Shown piece by piece: positions 36,689 to 46,651 of a stretch of DNA of 64,000 nt. The stretch's first letter is position 1, and each line of letters begins with the position of its first letter. The notes below the pieces were generated by a model. It ran no database searches. It saw only the letters and a list, made by a program, of their open reading frames with translations, and was not told the DNA's origin. The stretch comes from Shouchella clausii (GTDB taxonomy: Bacteria > Bacillota > Bacilli > Bacillales > Bacillaceae_D). A program made the position numbers and the translations under genes. Where the stretch lies: positions 248,001 to 312,000 of the forward strand of contig NZ_CP019985.1 in assembly GCF_002250115.1 (NCBI RefSeq). The letters are read 5' to 3'.

Positions 36689-39679
36689 CTAACTATTCAC
36701 TTCTCCATAAACTTCATCCATCATTTCTTCCATAATATACGCCTTAAACTCGTCGTTCTCTAAAATCTTCATAAAGAACTCTTGATTGCTGCTCATGCGG
36801 TCAATAACGAAGTTCATAAAGGATTTTTCAAAGGCGAATTTGAAGTTTTCTTTTGTGTTGTTTTTTGCTTTTTGGCGAATGTCTTCGTCATTTAACATAT
36901 CCTCTTTGACTTGCTCACGAGAAAGGAAATCTGTTTCTGTGAATTGCGTGCCAAAACGCTCATTTAACTTTTCTAACACGCTTGATAATCGAACCTTCTC
37001 ATCCTCAGCTGCACCACCAGTACCATGCTTCTGTGGGTCAAGTTCAACGCCACCCGTTTTTTCCAGCTCGATGCTACCCTCGAATACCTTTTGATTGCGG
37101 TAGTATTCCAGTGCGATATCATCTGCTAAATACACATCCTTGTCACCAGAGCCACGGGGTAGTTTGCGCAACAAGTATGTTAAATAAATATATTGCTTGT
37201 GTAAACCTACATCGATGAACGTTACAACTTGTAGTACAAAACTATACGTACGAGTAAACTTTGTTGCAGCTTGTTTAAAATCAAGCTGTTCTTCTTCTGA
37301 AAGTTTTTTATATCGCTCGGCACCTTTGTCAAGAACCGCATTTAACTCTGTTTGCCCCTTAGTTGACTTCTTCACACCGCCTGCTACTTCAAGCTCATTA
37401 ACTTTTTGTACCTCATCTTCTGTAAATACTTGATATGGCTCAATTTCAGCCTGCATATCATAAAGAATATTTGGGTCCGTAATTTCAGATAGGCTTGTTG
37501 ATTCGTAATATGGTTGGAATGAAGCTTTCATATCCTCAGGGTCATTTACAAAATCGAGTACGAATGTGTCCTCTTTACCTGGGCAAGTACGGTTTAAACG
37601 AGACAGTGTTTGTACAGCTTTAATACCGCTTAATGGCTTGTCTACATACATTGTGTGCAACAGTGGTTCATCAAATCCAGTTTGATATTTCTCCGCAACA
37701 AGTAGCACTTTGTATTCATCAGAGTTAAATTTTTCAGGTAACTCCTTTTCAGAGAACTGATTCATTTCTGACTCGGTATAATTAATCTCACCATCTTTCA
37801 CAGTACCAGAGAAAGCGACTACCGTTTTTAAATCATCGTAGCCCATTTCATTTATATACTTATCGAATGCCATTTTGTAACGTACTGCATGTAAACGACT
37901 CGCTGTTACAACCATTGCCTTTGCACGACCACCAATTTTGCGCTGAACGAAATTGCGATAATGCTCGATAATAATTTCTGTTTTTTGTGTGATGCTATGT
38001 GGATGAAGTGACACGTATTGTGCTAGCTTTTTCGTGGCTTGTTTTTTTGATACCTCCGGATCATCGTCTACTGTCTTTGCAATTTTCCAGAACGTTTTAT
38101 AGGTCGTATAATTTTCAAGTACGTCTAAAATAAAGCCTTCTTCAATCGCTTGCCGCATTGTGTATTGATGGAAGGCCTCTGGTTTACCATCAATACCAAC
38201 TGTACCAAATTTCTCTAATGTCTTAGGTTTTGGTGTCGCCGTAAAAGCAAAGAACGATACGTTATCTTGCTTACCACTTTTCATGATTGCTTCAACGATT
38301 TTTTCATCTATATCATCTAAGTTTTCTTCCGCAATACGGTCTTCCTCATAAGCTGCTTCTAACGTTTTATCCGATAACACATTCGTTAAGGCTGTGGAAG
38401 CTTTTCCACCTTGGGATGAGTGAGCCTCATCAATAATGACCGCATACTTTTTACGCTCTAAGCCCGCTACTTTTTCTAAAATGAACGGGAACTTTTGAAG
38501 CGTTGTAATAATAATACGTGTCTCATTATTAATGGCACGTGCTAATTGCTCTGAATCTTTATCAATCGGCTCTACCATCCCTGCTTTATGCTCCAGCTGA
38601 TACACCGCATCTTGCAATTGCTTATCTAACACTCGGCGGTCGGTAATAACGATCACACTACTAAAAATTGATTCATTGTCCTCGTTATGTAGTTTCGCTA
38701 AACGGTGCGCAAGCCACGAAATCGAATTCGTCTTGCCCGACCCCGCAGAGTGCTGAATTAAATAATTATGACCAACAAGCTTTTGTGCAACATCTGCTTC
38801 TAACTTACGTACAACATCTAACTGATGGAAACGGGGGAAAATGAGCATTTGACGCTCACCTATTGTTTCACCGTTTGAATCTTTAATGTCGTCTTTTTTA
38901 ATAAAGATGAAGCGGTATAAAATGTCGAGCAAGCTATCAGGTGCTAAAATGTCTTCCCATAAATAGTGCGTACGATAATTGTCACCATTAGTTAACGGAT
39001 TGCCTTTCCCACCATTATTGCCTTTGTTAAATGGGAGGAAGTATGTTTTGCCTTTATCGAGCTTCGTTGTCATAAATACTTCATCTGGATCAACCGCAAA
39101 GTAAACCGCTACTCGCTCATTAAACTTAAATAGTTGCTCACGTGGATCACGGTCATCCTTTAACTGCTTCATCGCATGCTCTACAGTTTGATTCGTTAGG
39201 GGATTTTTCAGCTCCATCACAACAAGCGGTAAACCGTTTAAAAACAGCACCATATCTAAGCTGTTGGTGTGCTTATCACTGTAATATACTTGGCGAGCGA
39301 CATTAAAACGGTTTTTCCCATACTGCTCATTTAATGTTTTATTCATATCCGTAGGTGGCTTATTATACGCAAGTTGTAATGTCACACCACGGTCTTTAAT
39401 CCCTTTACGTAAACATTCGACCAAGCCTTGACGATGCAGCTGGTCTTTAATACGCTTTAACACTTCTTCTTTATAAGAAGGACCATACAATTTCTCTAAC
39501 GTGCGCATACGTTTTTCCTGTGTATCTTCTAAAAATGCAAATAGCTCCTCAACATCAATGGCATGCTGTTTAAAAGTAACACTTGTCTCTCCAACAAGCA
39601 CACGCTTTTTATAGCCATTCGCAATTAATGCTAATTCGATATTCGTTTCGAAACCTTTTTCTGAAGTATCCACTGCCAT
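36689..39679 (-). CDS. hsdR: Type I restriction endonuclease, R subunit
   Basis: A 996-residue HsdR. The N-terminal PD-(D/E)xK nuclease is visible with Asp142 and Glu156-x-Lys158 (VVMELKNPL), followed by the SF2 translocase: Walker A HSAGSGKTNS (about 310-319), DEAH at 417-420 and FTATPKP in motif III. Together with HsdM and HsdS it cuts unmodified DNA away from the recognition site after translocation. ATG 39679 follows GAGGTG. Intact. Confidence 0.93.
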   Translation of the reverse strand: MAVDTSEKGFETNIELALIANGYKKRVLVGETSVTFKQHAIDVEELFAFLEDTQEKRMRTLEKLYGPSYKEEVLKRIKDQLHRQGLVECLRKGIKDRGVTLQLAYNKPPTDMNKTLNEQYGKNRFNVARQVYYSDKHTNSLDMVLFLNGLPLVVMELKNPLTNQTVEHAMKQLKDDRDPREQLFKFNERVAVYFAVDPDEVFMTTKLDKGKTYFLPFNKGNNGGKGNPLTNGDNYRTHYLWEDILAPDSLLDILYRFIFIKKDDIKDSNGETIGERQMLIFPRFHQLDVVRKLEADVAQKLVGHNYLIQHSAGSGKTNSISWLAHRLAKLHNEDNESIFSSVIVITDRRVLDKQLQDAVYQLEHKAGMVEPIDKDSEQLARAINNETRIIITTLQKFPFILEKVAGLERKKYAVIIDEAHSSQGGKASTALTNVLSDKTLEAAYEEDRIAEENLDDIDEKIVEAIMKSGKQDNVSFFAFTATPKPKTLEKFGTVGIDGKPEAFHQYTMRQAIEEGFILDVLENYTTYKTFWKIAKTVDDDPEVSKKQATKKLAQYVSLHPHSITQKTEIIIEHYRNFVQRKIGGRAKAMVVTASRLHAVRYKMAFDKYINEMGYDDLKTVVAFSGTVKDGEINYTESEMNQFSEKELPEKFNSDEYKVLLVAEKYQTGFDEPLLHTMYVDKPLSGIKAVQTLSRLNRTCPGKEDTFVLDFVNDPEDMKASFQPYYESTSLSEITDPNILYDMQAEIEPYQVFTEDEVQKVNELEVAGGVKKSTKGQTELNAVLDKGAERYKKLSEEEQLDFKQAATKFTRTYSFVLQVVTFIDVGLHKQYIYLTYLLRKLPRGSGDKDVYLADDIALEYYRNQKVFEGSIELEKTGGVELDPQKHGTGGAAEDEKVRLSSVLEKLNERFGTQFTETDFLSREQVKEDMLNDEDIRQKAKNNTKENFKFAFEKSFMNFVIDRMSSNQEFFMKILENDEFKAYIMEEMMDEVYGEVNS

Positions 39680-39685
39680 CACAAC

Positions 39686-41020
39686 TCACCTCGCTAAATC
39701 AAGTTCCATATCACGCACATCAATTTTGCCTGTTACTGCTTCGTAAATTAGGGATTGGCGGTATTCTTTTAGTTTATCAATTTGTCCGTTAATTAACTTC
39801 TTAATACTTTCAAGCTCTGTACATTTCTCATTTAAAAACTCTACGATTTCATTTTGTTCTGATACAGATGGCCTTGCAAACTTGTAATTAAAAATAAATT
39901 CACTCGGAATTCGCTTTAACCCACCAACGCCATACATAGCCGAAACACCTTCTTGTTTAAACGGAGCAGACTGTGCCAAATAAAAATAAAAAGTAATATT
40001 TTGCTTAGGCTTTGCTCTAAGAACATGTAATTCAGTAGTACCAAAACCAATACTATTTTCTAAGTTTTGCATAACAGCTATATTTCCATTTTCAAAACAA
40101 GGTGTTACCTTCGCCATTACTAAATCATTATTTTTAAAATACGTATATCCTGAATAAACTTCTTCAATATTCTTGGTTATACTAATATCAACTTCATTTG
40201 GGCCTAAGATATTTTCCATAGGCAAGAATGTTACTCTAAGTCCTTTTAAAGCATTTACTTCATTTTTACTTGGATTTAAATCTAAAACATTTTTCAAGCG
40301 TTTAACTTCCCAATGCTCAGGAATCTCACCAATCCACTCAACACCCGAATCTTTCATTTTCACATTCGGATTTAAACCTTTTGTAACAGCTTCTGTGATA
40401 ATTGATTGGCGTTGTTTTTCCAAAAGGGTCATCATCTTTTCCTTATTATTAATAACTTCATCAACTAGTTTAATTTTACGGTTTAAAAATAAACTTATTT
40501 TTTTTTGTTCTAATCGTGTAGGTAAAGGATAAGAAAAGTTCTCAAATGTTTCTTGATATAAATGTTTAATTGTAGAGCCTGTTTCAAAGAATTTAATATA
40601 TTTATCAAAGACTTGAGAATTAAGCATCCAATACATAAAATCAACTTCATATTTAGCTGATCTCGTTACAAAAATGCCACTATTTAAAATAGCTTTATCT
40701 GGCATATCTCTAACAATAGCTGTTTTACCAATAGTTCCATCTTTAGTGATTAATAAATCATTTTCTTTAAGTTGAATAGGTGGGGCTTCATAATATCTCT
40801 CCTTTGAAACATGATGACAGCTTTCCCAATTAATATTTTTTCCAATAAAATCCTTTCCTGTAACTAAATAAGGACCTTCATCGGTGAATTCATCAGATTT
40901 TAAACCTTGCCAACCAATTCTACCTTTAACATAAGTTGTATACTTAATTTTTTCAACAGACCAGTTTGCGGGTATTTCTCCTATCCATTCTACTCCTGAA
41001 TCTTTTAGCTCTCTACTCAT
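39686..41020 (-). CDS. hsdS: Type I restriction-modification specificity subunit
   Basis: A 444-residue HsdS with two target recognition domains, each opened by the repeated phrase DSGVEWIGEIP (near residues 7 and 222), and central and C-terminal coiled-coil spacers (NKEKMMTLLEKQRQ and INGQIDKLKEYRQ). It sets the bipartite recognition sequence, which cannot be read from sequence. ATG 41020 overlaps the hsdM stop (ATGA), indicating translational coupling. Confidence 0.93.
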   Translation of the reverse strand: MSRELKDSGVEWIGEIPANWSVEKIKYTTYVKGRIGWQGLKSDEFTDEGPYLVTGKDFIGKNINWESCHHVSKERYYEAPPIQLKENDLLITKDGTIGKTAIVRDMPDKAILNSGIFVTRSAKYEVDFMYWMLNSQVFDKYIKFFETGSTIKHLYQETFENFSYPLPTRLEQKKISLFLNRKIKLVDEVINNKEKMMTLLEKQRQSIITEAVTKGLNPNVKMKDSGVEWIGEIPEHWEVKRLKNVLDLNPSKNEVNALKGLRVTFLPMENILGPNEVDISITKNIEEVYSGYTYFKNNDLVMAKVTPCFENGNIAVMQNLENSIGFGTTELHVLRAKPKQNITFYFYLAQSAPFKQEGVSAMYGVGGLKRIPSEFIFNYKFARPSVSEQNEIVEFLNEKCTELESIKKLINGQIDKLKEYRQSLIYEAVTGKIDVRDMELDLAR

Positions 41021-43029
41021 CCCATCACCTTCTTCAACTGCTCTGCAATCTCCGCTTCCAATGCACGAATCTCGTCCATAATTTCTGCTGAGCTTCGTAA
41101 TGCTGTGTATTTGTAGAAATGGCGAGTGAATGGAATTTCGTAGCCAATTTTTGTTTTTGATTCATCAATCCATGCATCTGGTACGTGTGGTAATACTTCA
41201 CATGCAAAGTATTCTTCAATACTTTCTTTTAATGGTACATTTTCTGTATCACGTAAATCTGTGTCTGGTTCGATATCTGTCTTATTTTTCATGCATACAT
41301 CAGCTGTTTCATCTTTTTCAGATAGACCAGCTAAAATCGCTTTTAATACAGGTGCACCAATCGTGATGCCCGCTTCTTTCAAGGCATCTGTTACTACTTT
41401 CTTGAACTCATTACGATTTTTATATACTGTATCACTTGCTAACGTGCGTAACACATATAAAATTTGCGTTTGCAGCTTCTTACCCTCTTCAATTTCAAAA
41501 TAACCTGCATCGCCTTTTTTCTTTGAAGTTGCTAAGTTTGCAAAACCTTTTTCCTCTGCAACACGAGTAAGACGCTCTTCATTGACTTGAAAGTTTAAAC
41601 GTAATGGACGTTCGACTGTAATTTTTGTGTAGCCGAAGTCTACATTATTAAAGATCTTCACGTACTCGTTTGGCTGTGCATCGCCGTATAATCGAACAAT
41701 CTCGTTAATTTGCTCTTCTGTAATTTCGTTCCGTTTGCTCCCCATCGACTTTTTCATTTTTTTCGAGAAGTCTACGGCATTGACTAACCGTACTTTCCCT
41801 TTATGAAGAGGTGCTTTATTGTTCGTTAAAATCCAAATGTACGTTGCAATGCCTGTGTTGTAGAAAAGGTCGTTCGGCAATGCCACAATACCTTCTACTA
41901 AGTCGTTTTCGAGCAAGTACTTACGAATTTCGCTTTCACCCGAGCCTGCATCACCTGTAAATAACGGCGAACCATTCATAATGATGGCTAAACGAGAGCC
42001 TTGTGGATTTTCAGCTGTGACTGGCTTCATTTTTGACAGTAAGTGCATTAAGAATAGTAGCTGTCCATCACTCGTTCTTGGTGTTCCTGGCCCAAATCGT
42101 CCGTTAAAACCTTGTTTCTCATGTTCTTCTTTAATTGGCTTCTCGTACGATTTCCAGTCCACTCCGTAAGGCGGATTTGAAATTAAGTAATCAAATTTAT
42201 CGTGTGGGAATTGGTCTTTTGATAACGTATTCCCTAAACGAATGTTACGTGCGTCTTCTCCCTTAATCAGCAAATCTGCTTTACAAATCGCATATGATTC
42301 AGGATTAATTTCTTGGCCGAAGAACTCTAAGTGTGCTGTTGGGTTTTGACTTAGTAAATACTCTTGTGCTACAGAACCCATACCACCAGTACCAGCTGCA
42401 CAGTCATACAATGTTTGTGTTAAACCTGGCTTCGTTAAAATGCTTGCATCGTCATGTAAGAATAATAAATGCGTCATTAGACGAATTACTTCGCGTGGCG
42501 TATAGTGATCCCCTGCTTCTGCATTTTCATTGAAACGACGAATTAATTCCTCAAATACATAGCCCATCTCAATATTTGACACTGTTTCTGGATGTAAGTC
42601 GATTTCACTGAAGCGTTTAATCGTTAAGTACAACAAGTTATTTTGTTCAAGCTTATCGATTTGGCGGTCAAAGTCGAAGTGATCCATAATATCACGAGCT
42701 ACTTTTGAAAAACCATTTATATAGTCCCGTAAATTATCAGCAATGTTATCTGAATCTGTTAACAGCTTGTTGAAATCATATTTACTTGCGTTGTGGAAGT
42801 TTTGCTTTGATACACGATTTAAAATCTGCTCACGAGCATCCTCATTCATTGCCGCAAACTGCTCTGCCTTAGCTAATACTTCCTCTTTTGTGCTCTCTAA
42901 TACGCAATCAAAACGTCGTAATACTGCTAATGGCAAAATGATTTTACCGTAGTCTTCTGGTTTATATGGTCCGCGTAAAACCTCTGCGATTGACCAAATG
43001 AAGCTTACTTTGTCTTGGAAGTTAATCAT
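41017..43029 (-). CDS. hsdM: Type I restriction-modification methyltransferase subunit
   Basis: A 670-residue N6-adenine methyltransferase. Motif I appears as DCAAGTGGMGS and motif IV as SNPPYGVDW; the N-terminal helical domain of HsdM is present. ATG 43029 was chosen because GAGGTACATAAAG precedes it. Gene order hsdM-hsdS-hsdR and tight spacing indicate one operon. The codon and base composition look somewhat more AT-rich than the 1-33 kb genes, in line with horizontal gain. Confidence 0.93.
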   Translation of the reverse strand: MINFQDKVSFIWSIAEVLRGPYKPEDYGKIILPLAVLRRFDCVLESTKEEVLAKAEQFAAMNEDAREQILNRVSKQNFHNASKYDFNKLLTDSDNIADNLRDYINGFSKVARDIMDHFDFDRQIDKLEQNNLLYLTIKRFSEIDLHPETVSNIEMGYVFEELIRRFNENAEAGDHYTPREVIRLMTHLLFLHDDASILTKPGLTQTLYDCAAGTGGMGSVAQEYLLSQNPTAHLEFFGQEINPESYAICKADLLIKGEDARNIRLGNTLSKDQFPHDKFDYLISNPPYGVDWKSYEKPIKEEHEKQGFNGRFGPGTPRTSDGQLLFLMHLLSKMKPVTAENPQGSRLAIIMNGSPLFTGDAGSGESEIRKYLLENDLVEGIVALPNDLFYNTGIATYIWILTNNKAPLHKGKVRLVNAVDFSKKMKKSMGSKRNEITEEQINEIVRLYGDAQPNEYVKIFNNVDFGYTKITVERPLRLNFQVNEERLTRVAEEKGFANLATSKKKGDAGYFEIEEGKKLQTQILYVLRTLASDTVYKNRNEFKKVVTDALKEAGITIGAPVLKAILAGLSEKDETADVCMKNKTDIEPDTDLRDTENVPLKESIEEYFACEVLPHVPDAWIDESKTKIGYEIPFTRHFYKYTALRSSAEIMDEIRALEAEIAEQLKKVMG

Positions 43030-43403
43030 CTTTATGTACCTCATTTAATAATTTTCTTGGAACCTACCCTCATGTAACTAGATGAAGATAAGTTGAGCAA
43101 TTTCTCGGATACTTATCTCCTTGTAATAGCTAATAAATTTTTCGCTCATATTACCTTTTGACACCTCATCTATTGATTCATTTAAATAGCTAACATCACC
43201 TACAATTATAAGTGTTTGAGTAAGAAATAAATAGTATATAAAACAATTTTACCAAGAATAAGGGCGCGCGCTCTTGGACTTGTCCAATTAAGTATAACCT
43301 GTCCACATTCAAGCCTCCAAAAAAGTGTTTTAGGGCTCTTTCCTTTACCCAAATCCTTATACTGCCATTACTGTTGAAGTCCCCTAACAAACATGATACG
43401 CTC
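43030..43403. other. Intergenic region between hsdM and the ABC exporter
   Basis: About 370 bases. It should hold the hsdM promoter (leftward) and the exporter promoter (rightward). A GATAAGT..ACTTATC repeat is visible near 43088-43119. The part from 43250 to 43390 reads on the minus strand as a short open stretch (FNSNGSIRIWVKERALKHFF) that may be a gene fragment, which I cannot identify. Confidence 0.4.
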
Positions 43404-43423
43404 ATTTTATCGGTCGATAAAAT
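43404..43423. promoter_or_regulatory. Probable TetR operator before the ABC exporter
   Basis: ATTTTATCG-GT-CGATAAAAT, a perfect 9+2+9 palindrome immediately before the ribosome binding site of the permease gene. Likely target of the TetR regulator at 45302; inferred from position. Confidence 0.6.
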
Positions 43424-43440
43424 CGAGGAGGGGCGTTAAG

Positions 43441-44505
43441 ATGTTTTTAGCAATCAATGAAATGAAGCATTCCAAATTACGCTATGCCTTGGTGATAGGT
43501 GTCATGTTCTTGATTGCCTATTTGGTCTTTTTTTTAACGGGATTAGCCTATGGCCTGGCACAGGAAAATCGCATGGTTGTCGATAAATGGAACGCTGATC
43601 ACATATTATTAGCGGAAGAATCAAATAACAATTTAAACATGTCAATGGTCTCAAAAAATGTATTTGACGACGTTTCCGCTGATGAGAAAGCGATTTTAGC
43701 GCAAACTGCCGGTGTGATCACACAAGAAGATGTCGATGAAAAGGTGAATGTTCAGTTTTTTGGCATTGTGCCAGACCAATTTTTAGTCCCGAACATTATT
43801 GAGGGAGAAATGTTTTCAAACGATAATGAAACAGTTGCTGATGTGAGCTTAAAAGAGCAATACGGCCTGTCATTAGGAGATCGTATAACATTAGCAGGCA
43901 ACGAGAAAGAATTGACAATCGTTGGTTTTACAGAAGATGCAAAGTTCACTGTATCGCCAGTTTTATACACGTCAATCAGTGCTAACCAAGAAATTCGTTT
44001 TGATCAGCCAGAAACAGTCGATGAGGCGCCTATTAATGCAATTGTGACGAGGGGGCAACTGAATGACACGCCTGATGAGTTAGAAACAGTAAATATCGCC
44101 ACTTTCATCAATGAACTTCCTGGTTACAGTGCACAAGTACTAACGTTTGGGTTTATGATTGGATTTCTCATTATCATTGCCGCCATTGTTATTGGCATAT
44201 TTGTTTATGTCCTGACTATGCAAAAGTCGGAAATTTTTGGGGTAATGAAAGCCCAAGGCATTTCTAGTCGATATATATCAACTTCTGTTATTGCGCAAAC
44301 GTTCTTATTAACAGCATTAGGTGTCATGATAGGCTTGCTGTCAACTTTGGGTACATCCTTGCTGTTGCCAGAAGCGGTGCCTTTCCAAGTAAATATCGAA
44401 TTTTTCACAGGAATTAGTGGGCTCATCATACTAATCGCTGTTTTAGGTGCTTTTTTCTCAGTAAGAAGCATCGTAAAGATTGATCCATTGAAAGCAATTG
44501 GATAG
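43441..44505 (+). CDS. FtsX-type ABC permease, HrtB/DevC-like
   Basis: A 354-residue MacB/FtsX-topology permease: one N-terminal helix (about 17-38), a large extracytoplasmic domain, and three helices near 235-260, 285-310 and 320-345. The N-terminus (MFLAINEMKHSKLRYALVIG) resembles HrtB, the permease of haem exporters. With the ATPase gene 10 bases downstream it forms an exporter or an envelope-stress mechanotransmitter. ATG 43441 follows GAGGAGGGGCG. Haem as substrate is an inference from similarity. Confidence 0.82.
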   Translation: MFLAINEMKHSKLRYALVIGVMFLIAYLVFFLTGLAYGLAQENRMVVDKWNADHILLAEESNNNLNMSMVSKNVFDDVSADEKAILAQTAGVITQEDVDEKVNVQFFGIVPDQFLVPNIIEGEMFSNDNETVADVSLKEQYGLSLGDRITLAGNEKELTIVGFTEDAKFTVSPVLYTSISANQEIRFDQPETVDEAPINAIVTRGQLNDTPDELETVNIATFINELPGYSAQVLTFGFMIGFLIIIAAIVIGIFVYVLTMQKSEIFGVMKAQGISSRYISTSVIAQTFLLTALGVMIGLLSTLGTSLLLPEAVPFQVNIEFFTGISGLIILIAVLGAFFSVRSIVKIDPLKAIG

Positions 44506-44515
44506 GAGTGAGAAC

Positions 44516-45184
44516 ATGGGGGCAATTGAATTTAAACAAGTGAAAAAAACGTTCAAAGATGGTGCTCATACAATTGAAGCGTTAAAGAAAACAGATTTCG
44601 CCGTAGCAAAAGGGGAGTTTGTCGCTATTATCGGCCCGTCTGGTTCTGGAAAGAGCACGTTTCTAACGATTGCCGGCGGATTGCAAGCGCCTTCCGAGGG
44701 AGAAGTATTGATTAATGGTAAACTTTTTAGCAAAAAGAAAGAACAAGAACGCGCCAAACGAAGATTTAAAGAGATTGGTTTTGTTTTACAATCATCAAAC
44801 CTTGTGCCATTCTTGACAGTACAACAACAACTACAGCTTGTTGATAAAATCAGCAAAGAAAAAAGAAATCAGACAGCCGACAACCTCTTTACGCAATTAG
44901 GCATTGACAAATTGAAAAAGAAATACCCAGAAGAGCTTTCTGGCGGTGAGCGTCAACGAGTCGCCATCGCTCGAGCTTTGTACCACGACCCGACGATCAT
45001 TTTAGCTGATGAGCCGACCGCAAGCTTGGATACAGAAAAAGCGTATGAAGTTGCTGAGATATTGGCAAAAGAAACGAAAAAAAACAATAAAGCGACGATC
45101 ATGGTCACCCATGACACACGTTTAATCGATTATTGTGACCGTGTGCTAGTAATGAAAGATGGGACTTTGAAAGAAAACATGTAG
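44516..45184 (+). CDS. ABC transporter ATP-binding protein, HrtA/LolD-like
   Basis: A 222-residue ATPase with Walker A GPSGSGKST, Q-loop LQSSN, signature LSGGERQ and Walker B IILADEPTASLD; the H-loop is MVTHD. It pairs with the preceding FtsX-type permease. ATG 44516 has AGGAG upstream; an in-frame start at 44498 overlaps the permease gene and has no signal. Confidence 0.92.
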   Translation: MGAIEFKQVKKTFKDGAHTIEALKKTDFAVAKGEFVAIIGPSGSGKSTFLTIAGGLQAPSEGEVLINGKLFSKKKEQERAKRRFKEIGFVLQSSNLVPFLTVQQQLQLVDKISKEKRNQTADNLFTQLGIDKLKKKYPEELSGGERQRVAIARALYHDPTIILADEPTASLDTEKAYEVAEILAKETKKNNKATIMVTHDTRLIDYCDRVLVMKDGTLKENM

Positions 45185-45210
45185 CAAGGAAAAAGGGGCA
45201 CAACTAAGGA

Positions 45211-45240
45211 AAGGCAATTGTTCGCTGGGCAATTGCCCTT
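45211..45240. terminator. Hairpin between ABC ATPase and TetR genes
   Basis: AAGGCAATTG pairs with CAATTGCCCTT around a 9-base loop. There is no T-run, so it may be an attenuator or weak terminator. Confidence 0.4.
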
Positions 45241-45301
45241 CCTATCACAGCCCCCGTGTTGAAGCAGGTAACATTTAAACTCAATTTCTAGGTGATTAAA
45301 C

Positions 45302-45847
45302 ATGTATGATAACATTTTAGATGTGGCTGAAAAATTATTTATGCAACAAGGCTATCAGGCTACATCGACGAGACAAATTGCCGATACTTTAGGGATTACT
45401 CAGCCCAACTTATACTACTATTTCAAGAAAAAAGAAGAAATTTATTACCATGTCATGCTCCGCTTGGCCACAGAGGTATCTGCAAATTTAGAACGTATGT
45501 CTTCAAATAATGAACAGTCTTTTGAAGAGAAAATACGAAATATGGTTTATTATTTGCAGCAACGCCATCCCTTTAATTTGTTTATGATGTTGCATGATAT
45601 CCAACATACGTTATCGCCAGACATTGCAGACAAATTATTTGTCCTTTGGACCACGTCCTATAAAAAACCGTTTATTGAGCTGCTAAAAGGCAGTAAATTG
45701 CATCTAAGAAGCACAATTGATCCAGAATTTGCGGTAAGTCAATTGTTTATCTCGATTTCTTCTTACTTTCATGCCCCGCAGAAAGAGGGGCAAATCGACC
45801 GTGCCATTGATCTGTTTTTATATGGAATATGGGATGAAAGTAATTAA
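45302..45847 (+). CDS. TetR-family regulator
   Basis: A 181-residue TetR protein. The N-terminal HTH is clear (YQATSTRQIADTLGITQPNLYYYFKKKEEIY in two parts: residues 19-36 and 37-50), followed by a variable helical ligand domain. ATG 45302 has AGGTG upstream. It follows the HrtBA-like exporter in the same direction, with the probable operator at 43404-43423. In Lactococcus a TetR protein (HrtR) senses haem for hrtBA; a similar role here is inference. Confidence 0.85.
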   Translation: MYDNILDVAEKLFMQQGYQATSTRQIADTLGITQPNLYYYFKKKEEIYYHVMLRLATEVSANLERMSSNNEQSFEEKIRNMVYYLQQRHPFNLFMMLHDIQHTLSPDIADKLFVLWTTSYKKPFIELLKGSKLHLRSTIDPEFAVSQLFISISSYFHAPQKEGQIDRAIDLFLYGIWDESN

Positions 45848-46189
45848 AAGTAGCTTAAGGTCTCAACAAATTTTATAGTTAAAAGTACACAAAAACACAT
45901 AGCAATGAAAAGAGTGTTTAGTAACTTGTAAAAGGGTTCAAACCCTCTCTAGATTGATTAAAGGAGTGAACATTCTCCAATTCTTGCCTGTATTCGTGGA
46001 AAAAACTGGACTTGGCTTTATCCACCCTGCTAGCGTTGTTTCTTTGACTTAATCGGTCTTTTAGGCTTGTCTACAGTTCGTACTTTATCTTTATTAGTGT
46101 AGAAGTGATCTTTCCCTTGATCATCTCGAAAGCAAGATGATCAAGGGAATATATTAGATCACGCACCCGCACATTGAAATTTGCGAAAG
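45848..46189. other. Gene-free region with minus-strand coding remnants
   Basis: The minus strand has two short coding-like stretches: one ending HFYTNKDKVRTVDKPKRP then IKSKKQR and a stop (about 46031-46120), and one reading SSFFHEYRQELENVHSFN (about 45945-46010). Neither has a start or a recognised family; they look like debris. A long hairpin lies at 46105-46162. Confidence 0.35.
46105..46162. repeat. Long inverted repeat
   Basis: Perfect 15-bp stem TTCCCTTGATCATCT / AGATGATCAAGGGAA (46112-46126 with 46135-46149), enclosed after a short interruption by GTGATCT / AGATCAC. It may be a terminator facing yisL or a small mobile-element relic. Confidence 0.6.
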
Positions 46190-46555
46190 CTAAAAACGAA
46201 TCATATTGGCTGCAATCCATATAACGAGTATTAAAGCGATAAGAAACTGAATCCAGTACCCTTTTGTAGAAGGACCACTTTCCTTCCTTGCCACCGATTT
46301 AGAGAGAATCAATTCCATTGTCCAGATGAGCCATAGTGCTAAAATCCCTTTGATAACGTATAACCATGGAAATTTGAGTACGATTAACATTCCCAGCCCG
46401 GAAACGATCATAATCACGTATAACAAGCGCAATAGCATTTGCGTTATTTTTTTGCCCTTAGGTTTTCCTATTTTCAATAAAATAAATGCGAGGAAAAAAA
46501 GCAAAATGGTAATGCGCCACAAACCTGCATGTGATTGAAATAATAGGTTCAACAT
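46190..46555 (-). CDS. yisL: YisL-family membrane protein (DUF1516)
   Basis: A 121-residue protein with four hydrophobic segments, matching YisL in length, helix spacing and the KGKKITQMLLRLLYVIMI stretch. Family function is unknown. ATG 46555 is nine bases from AAGGAG; the ATG at 46564 is part of that ribosome binding site. A Fur-like box lies in its promoter region. Confidence 0.8.
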   Translation of the reverse strand: MLNLLFQSHAGLWRITILLFFLAFILLKIGKPKGKKITQMLLRLLYVIMIVSGLGMLIVLKFPWLYVIKGILALWLIWTMELILSKSVARKESGPSTKGYWIQFLIALILVIWIAANMIRF

Positions 46556-46651
46556 TTTTAACATCTCCTTCTATAATGATCTGCTACTCATTTTTGCAGT
46601 GTATACACCCTTCTGCCATTACCGTCATGTTATAAACAACATACTCAATAA

